DNA from: Erythrocercus mccallii | Lineage: Eukaryota; Chordata; Aves; Passeriformes; Dicruridae | Reading direction: 5' to 3' | DNA: 64,000 nucleotides | Assembly: GCA_013397435.1 (NCBI GenBank) | Contig: VZRG01000293.1 | Span: 372,001 to 436,000 of the forward strand | Shown here: positions 11,904 through 25,358 of the stretch, piece by piece | How positions within the stretch are numbered: the stretch's first letter is position 1 | Layout: each line of letters starts with the position of its first letter | Position numbers and translations under genes: made by a program | The notes under the pieces: model-generated | What the model was told of the DNA's origin: nothing | What the model saw: only the letters and a program-made list of their open reading frames with translations | Database searches by the model: none

Positions 11904-14900
11904 ATATATCTACTAAATAACATTCCTGTCTTTCCCACTATTGCACACTCACAGTATTTCAAGCAGCTTAGCCTCCAGCTCACCCATTAATATTCTTGAT
12001 AAATCTGTGACAGTCTAACCAATAACAATGGGAATTATTTGACAAAGGAAGGGAAAATTTTGCTAAACACAATTTGGTTGTTGTACTGTTGCTGCATTTT
12101 ATGTGGCAGTGTACATCCATTTCCACATGGACTTTATTCTTACTCTACATCTCCACTCCAGCAACACGCAAAGGCCCTTCTGCTAGGAGATCTAACTTTA
12201 AAAATAGAGCAGATGGTGATGGAAACATCATATTTTGCTCTTACTGCTAATATATTTTAAAATAAGAAAAAAAATCAAAAATAATTTCCTTGACTCCTGG
12301 TGGAAAAAGTATGGAAACTCCACGTGATTATCTGGTTGATGTCAAATTCTTCTTTAATAGCTTTTCATTTATGAGCAGACTAAAATCTGACACTTAAGAC
12401 TGATGATATATACCCTTTTTCAGGGGCTGCTGCTAGACTGACTCTCCTTACTTTCCCATATTGCATAGTACAGAAGAGAAATACTTTTCAAATTCTGCAG
12501 GATTCCAGTTTCACTGGCAGTGAAATTGTGATTTGACAAACATGAATTGGATGATATTCCGTCACTCATCAGACCTTCAAGAACCTGGGATAAACACCTT
12601 AGAAGGGCATTGCCATTAATTGCACAGTCCCACAAATAACAGATAGTTATTGACAGTACTTCTAGAAAGTGTAAAGACACAAATTAAGATGCTTCATGAA
12701 AATCCAATGAGAATGGAGTTCTGTAACAGTCAAAAAAAATTACTAATACAAGACATGGTCCTTAGCTGTCATCTATACTCCTTTACACTTTTAAAGGGAA
12801 AAAAACCCCTAACTATGAACCTGCATGGCTTCACACATCTTTGCTCATTCAGGGACTCTGGTGATTTACAAGTTATAAGCTATGAGTCATAAATTTTCTT
12901 GTCTAATACAGGCTGATAACTCTCATTGTGTGCAAATGACTATATCAGCCCCCTTTCAGATGAGGGGGAAAGTTCTGTCACTAATCATCTTCCAATCATT
13001 TTATCACAAAAGAAGTAAAAATTGTCATATAATGGAAAACTCATAATGACTTTCCCACTCTATGACAGGCACACACTTCTCAGTGTGCATGGGGTCCTTT
13101 ATTTGCATCATTGCAATACAGAGAGACAAATAAGCTGTAAAACTGAGATTTTTTTGGTATCTACAATGCTCCTTACTAGTGGCATAAGAGAAAAAAGAAC
13201 ATATGAATGTGTAGCCTTATATTAGGGAAATATTCAAAGTGCAGAATAAGAAACTCATTAGATCTTTGAAACTGTAAAAGGCAAGGTATTCATATATCAA
13301 AATATTAAAAAATACACTCTCTGCTCCAGAAATTTAAATTACCTCTCTGACAAAAGTGGAGAAAAAATAGACTAATTAGAAGAAATATCTATAATCACTT
13401 TGCTGAAGAACCTTAGCTACCCAATTTTTAAACATCTATAGTACCACATTCTAAATTATTATACCTTTTTCTCCTTACAAAGGAGATTTATTCATGAAGG
13501 GAGAGGCCCATGCCCTAAGAAAGACAAATTACAGAACACATTAACTCATAAGAGTGAACACTTGGAGCAACTCACTGATTCTCCATAATTTTGTCATGTA
13601 CAACAGTGGCTTTATCCTAGAAGATGAAATCCCCATCCTAGGTACTCTAGGTAGCTTTACAGAACTGCACTTCCCCAAGAATATTTTATTGTAACCATAA
13701 ATAAGTATTTGTAGAGTACCAGAGATAATTGATGTTGGCTGTGAGTAACTTTGTTAATAACAGCTCCCTCCAATGTTCTAAATAAAATTTATTTATGGCC
13801 ACACAGGAACCATATAAAACGCAGTATACACACTACTGCAGACATCAAAACCTGGTTAAATAAATGATGTTTCATTTGCATGTGAAGGTAATAAACATTC
13901 TTGCATTTGCTAAATTTATTTGTGCCTTACATCACTCTCTGGCTCCTCTGCAGCACATAAGTCTCTGCATCCACATGAGAATTCTAGCATTTCCTGACTC
14001 TTCAGAACTTTTTATATCCCCAGGATTCTTCTTCTCCCATATTTTCCTGACATTAGTTACTAGTGTTCCTAGTGTATCTATGTTCACTCCTGTTTCTTTA
14101 GAGTAACATAATTTTTGTTACCAGTCCTCAAGCCTTTCTAAAACCCTAAACACAACATAAAAATATTGACTCTCTTTAAATTAGGGTCACTAGAGGCACT
14201 GGCTTAGTCTTACTTTGCATTAAAGATACATTCATGTAGGGTTTACAAAGCTGAGTGACAGGCATTAGGTATTTTTACAGATGCCAGTACAATGTGCAGC
14301 AGTGTGTCATTAGCAAGGATTTTCAGATCTCTGTGTACAAACTACTGCACACAAGCACCTTGTACAGCCCAAGGCATTAACTGTTACCTGCGGAGTTAAA
14401 GCTCTGGAGTTAAAGAAATGGAAATAATTGTGTAGCTAATGCATGTGCTTAAAAATTTGTATGTTGTCTTTGAATATAATAGTAATTACCTGAAATACGA
14501 ATTTACTTTTAAACTTTGATAATCATGAAGACTTAAGTCAGACCCCTCTTCTCTGACTTAGCATTCAAAAGACAAAATATACCTACTCCATCTTAATCAT
14601 ATAATACTAAAATTTATTCTTCAGCCATCACTCCACAATTTCTCCCCTAGCACAGAAAGCAATTCTGATTTCACTTTTTTTTACTATCACTCACTTTTTT
14701 TTTATTTTCACATATACCTTCTACTTAATTTATCCCATGTACCCTTGGTCTAGATATGCTTTATGCTCTTATATGCATGAGTTCAGCAAACTACTTCTAG
14801 GATGCTTTCCTGCATTAAGTAGAGCCACAGCTAAAAATCAGCTGAAACAGCCTTGAATCTAATTAATTTCTCAAACAGCATATCACAGGATTTTGGGTAC

Positions 14901-17900
14901 CTGGCATGAGAAATGTTCCTCACTTGTAAGTGATGTTTTAAGGACCTGTTCACACAAGGAACTGACTTTTAAGAAAGATACAAATGTAAGGGGAGAGTGC
15001 TATCCTGAACAGACATCTTACGTGAGCACTTATGTATTGAAATGAAAATGCTTCAGAGACTGAGCTAGAGAGCTTCCCTTGTAGATAAACTCTAGATGAG
15101 CATCCCCAGGAGCGAGTGCAGGTCCTAGGTTTCCTGATAAGTTGATCATATTTTCTGGGTGGCTCATTTTTATTACAAATCCTCTAGATGAAATAAATAC
15201 CAACACTTTGGAGGGGCAGATTATATTAAACAGAACCCCAGCAGATAAAGCCATGAACTGACAGAGCACAGCTTCTTGTCAGCTTTAGTCCAGCATCACA
15301 GCCAGCCCAAGAGGTGCTGAGCCTTCCCCTCTGCTGCTCACTCACTCCGCACCCACTCAACAGTGCCAGTGCTCAGGTTGTGACCAAATCTGGATCAGAG
15401 CTCTTTTTGTGTAGAGATGCCTCCAAAAGGGAGGGCAGGAACAAGTGAGCCTAGACAGGGGAAACCTCTGGGGTTTCTTATGAAGTGACAGCCTCAGCAC
15501 CTGCTATCCATGAGGTCCCCCAGTCTGGTGTCTCCTACAAAACCCACCAAAAGAAATTAATTTCTTTCAGACCCTCTAAAAGCACAGTTATTTTTCTTAA
15601 TCTTCATTAACATGCATTTGGAATCCATTCTTGGCTATAATTTTTTTTTTTGGTCATTTCCTGTAGACCCACAAAACAACCAAGTCTTTAAAGAAAACAT
15701 CATAGATATTCACTTAAATATTGTAATTGGCTCTAACACTCTAGATTGTCCTTTCCCAAATCAGAGATGGAGGGAGGCATTCACAAACAGGCAAAATTGC
15801 TGAAGCAATTGCTGAAAGGCCTAGAAAGGAAGATTAGGAAAATATTTGACTTTCAACTACTAGTTGTGGTTTAATACTAGAATATTTCACACCCCCTTAG
15901 ACTGTGAATTTTTTACTTTTCATAAATGCATTCATCTAAGTTGTTTGAATGAGATCTTTTTTCTCCATAGCTTCAAAGAGTAACCAGTTTTTTTTGCAAA
16001 AATGTGTCTTTCTACTTCATGTTCTCTGATGTCTGGTTTTTAAACAGGCTTAAGTAAATTGTATTTTTGGTCTAATATTCTAAACACTTTCTTTCATCTC
16101 TTTCTCTGTACTCCATATGCTTTGCTCAATACAGAGATCACTAACAAGCTAAGGCATGAACTTGATGTGTGTCTCCAAGATACAATTAAACTAACAGCCT
16201 CCAAAAATCATATCAAATAACATAGGGCCCCAAGGGCTTAACATATTAAAAAAAAAATCAAAAGAGATTCCTCATATTTATAAGTATATTGTCCTGTTAT
16301 TTTTGAACAAGTCTATTTACTGTGCATAATCTATAATTTGTGCTAGTAATAGAATGGCAGAGAAATGTGGAAAAATATAAAAAACATACAAAAAAAAAAT
16401 CACTTCTCTTTAAGGGGAAAAAAAACCTGAAAAAAAAAACTTCTTCTAGCAATTATGAAAGAGCTGTGTCCGAACTCCCCTTATCTCAGGCTTCATATCA
16501 GCTTGATATCTCTTTTAGGAGAGAAGCACCTCTCCTAAAAAGGCAGATTTGTGGCAGACCCAGCAATGTCAAAGCAGCAAATGGGAAGGTCAGAGCAAAC
16601 ACTGCTGAACAATTCATCAGAATTTGGAAAACCACAAATTTTATATTCAAAACTGTAAAGGTTTAACTGGAAACATATATATTCTTAAGCACTATGGATT
16701 CATGACAATGTGTCCTAAATCTCACTAAAAGACTATAAAATAAAACATTCCTTCTTAAAAAAGGCTTTGAGGGATATGGAGTACAATATGTGAGGAGCCC
16801 AACCTTGCTCAGAGAGTGTTGTAGTGGGAAAAAAAAAGCTGAGTAGTTTCAAATGGAAAATTTCACAGTTAAAAAATTCTCCCTTCCTTGAAATAGAAAT
16901 GTTGATTTTTCAATTTCACATTCTAGTGTTACCAAAAGAAAAAAACTTTTATAAAGTTCTATAACTTTACCTTGCAGATCATATTTTTGTAATTCCACTT
17001 GAATTTTCATTATTTTTTGTATTTCTGTTTTGTTCTTGCTAAACATTCAGCTATAATACAAGTATTCTATACTCCTGTCCCTTTCCAATAACTTCAGATG
17101 ATTTTCTTTCCAAACAATAAGTATAAAAAAATCATTTCTGCTTCACAAGTGCCACTCATGTGGAACTAAACTAAATCACACAACAATTAACAATATGTTA
17201 ATAAACTAAGCCAGAAGTTTAATGGAGATGAAAAAACCATTTCTAGCAGTTATAGTGAGGAGATTATTTTAAACAAAAGCTTCCTGCAGCTAAATACATC
17301 ACATAAACAACAAATTCCAGTTTGTGATTACAAAAATTGATTTTTATTTGCAATAATTTGCAAATTTAACAAAAGGCAGAGACTAGAAATGGAGCAATTC
17401 CTGCTACAGATAAAGTGGAAATTTATTCACCTCATAAAAAGTGGAGCATGGCAACGATAAAACACAGGGGTTTTGGCAAATGATCACCACACCTGGTATT
17501 TTTTAATGGACAAAATGCGAGCAGAAGGCATAGTTGTTTCAAACTGACATTATGAAATATCGGCTTCAGAGAAACCACTATTTTAATACAAAAAGAAACA
17601 AGTTCTCAAGTTATGAGATAAAAATATACCTGATATTACAAAATCCAGGTGGTTAATACACCTTAAGTAGGTATATATCTTGTTAGCATAAATCCTGTTA
17701 ACATTAATCTCCATGTTCATGTACACATTTTAGTTCCCCCTCACTTGCTGAATTGAATTCTACAATTATTTAAAAGGAGAAATATTAATTAGGTTAGAAA
17801 CCTCCAGAAATATTGATGAATATTTTTTCATCCTCCCCAAATTATTTTAATAGTATTTAATACTAAACTAAAATAGAAACATAACACAAAAAATATTAGG

Positions 17901-18339
17901 TAACAAATATTTAGCTCAGAAAATTACTGCATTGATGAGTGTTTTGAGCTCCTCATTACAGTTTCTCACTATTCATTCTCTATACATCTCAAAAAGAGCC
18001 AGCAGTGGCATCCCCAGCACACAAATGGTGGGTGACACCTGACTGGGCGGGTTTGCCTGTCTGGAATTCAGAGGAGGAATTAAATTCACCCTTGTTCAAA
18101 CGTCAGCTTCACCCACTGCTGCAAGATGCAGACTCTGTGTGTGACACACATGGGAAAAGGACTTTGGCAATACCTGTGACCATTCCTGGCCAACAACATT
18201 CTGCATTTCCCTACCAGATACGTACAAGCTCATCTGGGGACATCAGTTTTGCTGCATTCCCAAAATGTCTTTGATGTCCAAATAATATATTTTCTTTCTA
18301 AAGACAAAACAATTTTGGCCATTTTAGAGTTGCCATTAA
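11904..18339. other. Unique AT-rich noncoding sequence
   Basis: No gene or recognised transposon is seen. A GC-richer patch lies at about 15270-15560; a short part of it faintly resembles an antisense LTR end but is too weak to call. An A10 tract lies at 16248-16257. A perfect 11-bp hairpin at 16513-16540 is listed separately. Open frames reach only 108 codons (16340-16666) and are lysine-rich because of poly-A tracts. Confidence 0.5.
16513..16540. repeat. Perfect 11-bp stem-loop
   Basis: TTTTAGGAGAG at 16513-16523 is followed by a 6-nt spacer and its exact reverse complement at 16530-16540. Pairing does not extend usefully beyond the stem, so the hairpin is too short for a canonical microRNA precursor (usually about 22 bp or more). 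Its role is unknown. Confidence 0.8.
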
Positions 18340-18680
18340 TATCATCTATCTTGTTTATTAATGGTCTTAATTCTGCTCAGAACTCTTTGTAAATGTGTTT
18401 CATAATGTAGTCAACTCATTTGTCTGGCATGGACTTTTCTCTTTGTCTACTGTCCATATGCTCATCAAACCCAAAATATAATTGACTGCATAAGCTTATT
18501 TGCATGGCTTCCCATCTGTCCCTGTCAAGTAGACTTTGTTTTATTATTTACTAATGGAAAATTAACCTTCTGTGCCCTTGAAAAATGAATCAGTCACCTC
18601 CATCAGGTAATTTACTGTCCTATTGAATTTGTAAGGATGGCCCTATTATCAGCAAATATTAAGGGAGGAGAACAAGCATG
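18340..18680. promoter_or_regulatory. Candidate conserved noncoding element
   Basis: This is a repeat-free, non-low-complexity block with an octamer ATTTGCAT at 18498-18505 and several AT-rich homeodomain-like cores. The mixed base composition without homopolymer runs stands out from the surrounding AT-rich sequence and resembles vertebrate conserved noncoding elements. No open frame of note is present. The call is an inference from texture and motifs and needs alignment to confirm. Confidence 0.3.
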
Positions 18681-20216
18681 TGGGCACTACCACTTCCCAG
18701 CAGGAACAGCACTGCTCTACCTAACAGTTTCTGCTTCCTTGTAGTTGATTAAGCTTTGTCACTAGAGCCTCCACAAGACACTCCATCATCATTCCGTAAT
18801 TCAACTATAAAAAAAGAATTTATAACATATACAGGAATTGCAACTTCATGGCGTTATAAAGTCATTCCTAGGATGACACCACAGTACATCTGGTTAATAA
18901 ATTCAGAATTGGGATTCCTTTCAATACACATATATTTAATAGATTACCTCTTATTCCTACTAACACTTAACACATACCAAAATTAGAGTTAAAAATGAAA
19001 AGTGAAACTTACTTCAGATTGCTTTGTAATTTTGCAGCAACTAGAATTTGCTTAATTTAGACCATGCACACCAATTGCAGCCATAACCTTGACTCCACAG
19101 CCTCTGAATGCATCCAAGACAACAGTTGTGCCACATACAGACAGAAGCAGGATACACTTCCCCCAAAGGAAACAGCAAGGTCCATAATCTATCTTATATT
19201 TAATAATTTAATATTATAATATTTTAATTTATCCTTTTATCCATATATAGAGGAAAATGCTTCTTTAAGAGTGAAGGAAACCTATAGTAACAGACAAGGA
19301 GGGTAGGTAAGTACAGCATGTGTGAGCAATCCTCATTCGTTCAGCTGGCAGGGAACAGCTTTCACCAGGAACAAAGGTTGATAAGTTAGGCTTCAGCACC
19401 CTTGCACAACTCTGCTTTGTGCCAAAATTGAACATAGAAAAGAAATTAGAAAAGCGTCCACAAACAAAAATTCACTTCCCTGAGGTTTCTGAAAACTAAC
19501 ATGGTGTAGAGCTGTGGTCTCCATTACAGCACAGGTGCTGCCATACGAAGTTATTTAAAAAGCAGCACCACAGAAACAACGTAATACACCGTGTCCCTGG
19601 CAGCAGGGTCAGAGTCAAACACTGCAAAACTGCTTTGGCAATGAGACTGCAAAGCACGTGAACGCTGTCTAAAAGTATGCACATATATTTATTCTATCTA
19701 CATAAATGGGATCAGTAACCTTTACATTTGAAGGATATTTCTTTATACCAAGCAGAAATAATCAATTCAGCTTTTAATTAATTCCCAAACAGCAAGACTT
19801 ACTGGTGCATTTACTTAGCTCACAAGTAGATGATGTCTAGGTCTTGTTACTGCCTCTCATATGCTACTATGGGTAAAACCAGAAGTTTTCCACCAAGGTT
19901 GATTTGCACTGCAGGGGTATCTTCAAGCAAAGTTGGAAAAATTTGTTACCTATTTCAGCTGAGCAAAAGACCCACAAAAAATGAATCCATACAGACACTC
20001 CCCAAACAGCATCAATACATGTTTTCCTGCCATAAATTCAGCTCAAGTTTGTTATGACACAGGAGCTGACTGGCATTGCTTTTGACTGATTTTGTAGCTT
20101 AGATCAGACTCTCAAGCAATATGGCTCTGTTTCCACCCAAGAGGTTTGGACATAACTAAAGAAACACATAAATATATTCAGATACAAATGGGGAAAGAGA
20201 ATATGAACATAAATAA
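18681..20216. other. Unique AT-rich noncoding sequence
   Basis: Nothing beyond AT-rich unique sequence is seen. A 14-bp perfect AT palindrome lies at 19210-19223. No gene, RNA gene or transposon is recognised. Confidence 0.5.
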
Positions 20217-20254
20217 GTGTGTGTGTGTATATATATATATATACACACACACAC
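20217..20254. repeat. Compound microsatellite forming a perfect 38-bp palindrome
   Basis: The tract is (GT)6(AT)7(AC)6: 12 bases of GT, 14 of AT and 12 of AC. Because GT and AC repeats are reverse complements of each other and AT is self-complementary, the whole 38 bp equals its own reverse complement. It can extrude a cruciform, and alternating purine-pyrimidine DNA can adopt Z-form. Such tracts are usually length-polymorphic. Confidence 0.97.
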
Positions 20255-21319
20255 AAACACCAGCTGGACAGAAGCCCTTGGGTCTAGCGTTGCCTGAGAA
20301 AATGCTGCGTATTCAGATGCAGGCTTTCCTCATCACCAGGAACTAAAGAGTAATTTATCCTCTCATCTCCTCTTTCTGTGTACCACAGAGGAGGAGAGGA
20401 GCGCTCTCCAACCATTTTAGGCTTGTTCTTTCACAGCTGGACTGGGATGCAAACTCAAAAGTGGCGTACTTGGAAAACTTATTTGGCCATGCTTTGTGAA
20501 GTGCCATGGTGCTTTTCTACTCCCCCTTCCCAAAGGGCCCTGAGAAGAGGAAGACAGAACTGGTGGCCAGGCTCTGCCACTTTGTACCCCAGGAGGGGAA
20601 GCTGGAGGGTCAGGGGCTCAGCAGTGACACTGCTTTGCACAGAGGAGCCCAGGCTACCAGTGTATCTTGCATTGTTCATTTCCTCAGTTTTCCAAAAGTT
20701 AGAATTTGAATTTAGCTAAGTACTTCTTGGATTTCAGCGTGTATTTACAATATATGGCATAGGAAACAAACGAAATAATGAAATAAAAAAGGAAATAAAG
20801 AAAGTAATGTAGACACCTTAGACAGGTATACCTCCTACTTTCAAATAAACACACAGTTATAGATTTCTGCGGGAGTCCTGCGTGAATAATGACCAAATAA
20901 AAACATTGCAATCTACCTTTATGTGTTTTTATACATTACAACTCATAAATATGTAATATGAACACAAAATATCTTCAGAGACACTACAATCATCCAGAAA
21001 AAAACCCCACAGCAATATTATAGCTTCTCTTCCTTAGATTTTAAAAGCTGCAGTGTTGTTGGCATACTTGTCTAACATTTCAGAAATTCAATTAAAATAC
21101 ACCTTTTGCGTTGATCCCAAATTTTGTAAGCCTGCTCCTTTGAAATCCTGGCTGCTGCAAATGGAAGCTTTTATGGATACTGAACACACACCCGAGCACA
21201 AATTAAAACAAAGGCACCCTATGGCCAGTGGTACCCAGGCAGTGGCCTTGCTTCCAGCCCTTGCCAAGACTGTACCAGACTTCAGATGCCTGATTTACAT
21301 AATGCAGCTCATTCCCATC
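20255..21319. other. Unique noncoding sequence, partly GC-richer
   Basis: A moderately GC-rich stretch at about 20375-20690 has overlapping open frames on both strands (66 to 113 codons) but no recognisable domain or splice-site pair. The rest is AT-rich. The GC-rich part may be an old, unrecognised repeat. Confidence 0.45.
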
Positions 21320-22000
21320 TCGGGGCTGCTGCTGTGTGATTTGAGGATGTGCTGAAGGCTGAGCTGGGAGGCTCCTTGTTCTCCCCGGGGCAGTACAATC
21401 CCTGCTCCATCCATCTCTGCTGGCTGGCCTCTGGCTGGCAGGTCTCAGGGCGGTCCCTGCCCAGGCTGCAGCAGCGGGGCCGCTGCTGCTCCCATGGCTG
21501 CAGAACCCAGCAGTAAATCCCAGCTGATAATCTAACCCAGACAGCTGCACCCCAGAGCAATTAGCAGCTTGTAAACTTGAAGCGCTGCGCTAAAGCTAGA
21601 GGTGCTAAAGCCAGTGTGAAGGAGTCTGGAGGATTAAATGTGCAGACTACTTAGCAAGCTTTACTTTGCCACAACAGACTGAAGCTAAAAATCCTGAAGT
21701 GATAAATTCCTCAGGATGCTGCTCTAATCAGCGGGGTTTACATAAGCATGTCCTACCTGCAAACTGCACTCAAACGTGGACTTATTTAATCAAAAGGAAA
21801 TTTGAGTGCTTGAAAGGAAATAAAGGTTTTATTATCCGCAGGCAATTGCCGAGTTGTAGTGTTCTCCTTCATTGTCTGGGGGAACGGAGGTGATTCATGA
21901 ATATATTCTGCTGTCACTTCCACTACAGATGCAAGTTAACCGCTGAAATATCGGAACAATTTTTATTTTGGTCCTGCTTAACTGCACGATCTTCTGTCAA
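21320..22000. promoter_or_regulatory. CpG-retaining block, candidate regulatory element
   Basis: By hand count about 15 CpG dinucleotides fall in roughly 680 bp, ten of them in 21580-21990, which is not especially GC-rich. The next 480 bp (22021-22500) contains none. CpG retention in a CpG-depleted genome suggests an unmethylated or selectively constrained segment such as an enhancer or minor promoter. The first part (21320-21540) is GC-rich; the second is balanced, repeat-free and contains the palindrome GGCAATTGCC at 21841-21850. Overlapping minus-strand frames (up to 115 codons, 21203-21560) look like chance frames in GC-rich DNA. No TATA box or initiator is identified. Confidence 0.4.
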
Positions 22001-25000
22001 TGTACAACATGAACTGCCCAAGGAGAACCAATCAAAAACTAAATTAAAATCAGGCATCAAAATTTCCATTTTCCAAAATTTCTTTTCCTTGTTAAAGGTG
22101 ATGTAAGTTCATTGAAGTCCAAGAGTAAGGAGGAAAACTAGGCCTTGCAAAAATGGTGAACAAAAAAGTTTAGGAAATATGTTTAGGGTTTAGTTTAGTG
22201 TTGCAGCACAAGCAGCCCAAGAATCAGCTGAATGTATTTTATAACAATAACCAAAAAACCAACCAACAACAAGTCTGTTGAAAAATAAATAAAAGGCCTA
22301 AGTGTAGGATTTAGAGGATTATTTTAAACACTGCTTTGACAGAAGTTTGGTGGAGTTTTTTATTCAATTTTTCTTTTAATTGTAAATTCACCTTTGTTGC
22401 CAATCTCTTGCTTCAGAGTGGGAAAGTCCACTATGTACCTGTTGCTCAAGACTGACAAAAAGACAATTTATTATCTTTTGCTCAGCACATCAAATTACAG
22501 GATAGAGCAGGAAGAGTAAAGAAATTAGCTCAAATTTTTCACATCCTTTAGATGAAAAATAATGAATAGAACACCAGTCTGCAAAGTTTCATCTTATTGA
22601 AATAATATTGACTCAAAGGCAAATTCAATGTACTCCATATTTTACTTCTGTATAGATGATATTTATACTGTACTTTCATCATCCTGATTTTTATCAAGTC
22701 ATTGTTTGCTGACATACTTGATTTAGGTGTGATTTTGACTCTCAAATGCTCACATAATCATTGGCCTCCTTTCACAGTCCATTATGTTGACCCAAAGCTG
22801 CAAAAACACGATTACTTCAGTCTTAGAGCAGTTCAGAGACATTAAATATTTAAAAGCTTTTCCTTTTAGCTGCTGACTCCTGAATAACCATTAAAAAAAA
22901 ACACCACCACCAGCTAACATGCAATTGCAAAAAAAAATCATTGGCACATGCAGACATTTATTTCACACTCAGTTGTTACCCTCTTTTGGCAGCGACAAAG
23001 TGACAAAATGAAGGGGAAAATGAAACACCTGAACTCTGGTATCACAAGGCAGATGTTGGATCCAGTGAACGATGCAGATCAGGTCAAGTGTGCCCTGTCT
23101 TTGCTGCCCCCAGAGAGAACGCCTGGCGTATCTGCAGCTGCAAGGGCAGAGGTTTCTCTGTGTAGCAGTGTGACCTACATTTAAGGTGCACATACCCTTT
23201 ACATTTTCAGTAAACCAGTAACCTGCAATTAACATTTCAAATGCAAAATGTACTGCAGGAGGGCGGTGCTGTTCAACCTACTCTGTCACAAGGAATCATC
23301 ATTTCCCAGTTCTTACACCACCAAGGCACATGCATAAAACATATTTCTTTATCTGTTAGCATCCTCCCATTTCTGCCACCTTGCTACATCTAGCTACATC
23401 ACACTGACAAACTGAGACGCCTTTGACCACACAAGCATGAACAGACGTAACAGAAAAAAAAAACTGTATGAACACAAAGGTCTTTTGGAGAAAAATAAAA
23501 TATATAGGTGTAAACAACAGAAAATTTACAGTGTGCATGGAGAGGAAATGCTGAACTCTTCAGACCACTGGGAGCACTCCCCTTATTCCTACAGCACTGA
23601 AAGGTCACAGATGGTTCTCCTGTGTTATGTAAGGCAGTGGTTTTGGAGCAGAGCTAACAGCAGTGCTTTCCCTTACTCGTGGGCCAGCTCTTCACCTTTG
23701 ACTTCTGGCACACCCAGAAGAGGAAAGAAATGAGAGACACCTCAAAATTAAGTTAGGAAACAGCCTGTTCTCATCTCCCCCTGGTATCAGAGAGCTTAAT
23801 CTGTTTGGGCAGGATTCTGTTTATTTGCTGTTGATGAACTGACTGCCTGTAGAACTGAAAAGAGAGACTCTGACTTCCAGGAGAAGTTTGCCATCTCTTT
23901 GTCACTCACCTGCTTCCCACCCACCTGACTGCTGAGTGTTCACAGGGACTCAGGCAATTCTCCAGATATTTGGAGGTTCTGGAAGCGCCAGTTGCTTCCA
24001 CTGTCTCAGGCCTGAGGCCAGTCCCTGTGACACCTCAGCTAGGTAGGAAACTGCTGTGGGAGCATAAGCTGAAAGTTACTGATGTAACACATAAGTAAAA
24101 AACACCACCATAAAGTCAAACTAATTGAAAACTCTTAAATCCCTTGAAATGCATTTAAAGAGTTACTTAAAGAAGATAAAGACAATTTGAAAGCAGTCAC
24201 TAGTGCTAGCAATATAGCAATATAAGCAACATAAGGAAAAAATATCACTCTTTGTTGTATTGAAGACTTCTGGAAATAATTTTACTGTGATACCACCTCT
24301 GAATGCTGTGTAGAAGTGTTTTAAAACTGGGCTGTTAAACATTTGGATGTTCACATTTATATAACATTCTGTGAAGATCCTAGGAAGGCTGGAGAAATGA
24401 TACACTTTAGAGACAACACATAAAAAAATTGATAACCATGAAGTTCAACAGTAGCTTGGCAACTAAGAAAAAAACAAAAAATCAAAACAATTCACCAAAA
24501 AGTAACCAGATGGGTGAAAGTAGGTCTAGTTTAAATATTACCCAGAGGATCTCTGCTATTTTTTTGTGATTTCTGTGATTTTTATGTGACTGTAGCCCCA
24601 GAAGTAAGACACTGAGGTGAAATACTTTGTCTTTCCCAAGTATTTTATCTTGGAGAATCAGTGAGTTAACTGACCAGGAGGCACAGATTTAAGAATTTTC
24701 AGCCCTGCTGCATCATCTGAATCGCCAGATGTACACAAGAGTAAAAGAAGAATTGTATCAAAACCAAATATTGACTAGCTATCACATGCAAACATGAAAT
24801 TTGGAAATCATCATGCAAATTGTAAGCACAGTGTATGATCCAGGAAACCAGGCAGGCATAAAATTGAAATATGGAGAAAAGCTTATTATATTTTTATGGT
24901 CTGCTCACATGCCTAAAATAATATTTTACTGAAACTAGGTCAGAAAGCTCAGAATCTGCAGGATCAAATGCAGAATAAAACTAATATTAGGACTAAAACG

Positions 25001-25284
25001 AGAACTGGTGAAGAAATTGGGTCCTAGTTTTGCACAGTGTTCATAACATGTTGCCAACATATCCAGTCTCCAGATTGCTCACCTAATTCTACAGACGTCT
25101 TACACTTTTAAAAAGAAAACATTTTTTCTTTTTCTCTTGAGGTATATAGATATAATTCCATAAGATTGTCCAGGCATGAAGTTATGGTGTTTGGAAAGCA
25201 GAAGCTCAGCTGGAGTTGAGATTTAATTACTAAGAGCAAAGAGAGCTTCTACAACTACACTGATGGTAAAATATTCACCTTGGA
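22001..25284. other. Unique AT-rich noncoding sequence
   Basis: No gene, RNA gene or transposon is recognised. One octamer ATGCAAAT lies at 24813-24820. Open frames are all under about 100 codons and show no motif. Confidence 0.5.
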
Positions 25285-25358
25285 GTTCTCCCTGCTTTCA
25301 GCTGGAGATGGAACTGAGGTTCCTTCCAACCTGAAACATCCTGTAATGTTACTACTTT
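25285..25358 (+). mobile_element. Probable CR1 3' tail remnant
   Basis: The segment around GGTTCCTTCCAACCTG (25317-25332), preceded by GAGATGGAACTGA and followed by ACATCCTGTAATG, follows the end of a CR1 3' untranslated region (consensus: GGAACT..GATCTT.AGGTCCCTTCCAACCC..ATTCTGTGAT). Only about 75 bp is recognisable and several bases differ, so this is a tentative call. Orientation is plus. Confidence 0.5.

Noticed and set aside
15255..15390. Possible antisense LTR end (GCTCACTCACTCC-type stretch)
   Set aside because: Only about 20-30 bases resemble the bird LTR end, and the flanking sequence does not continue the match.
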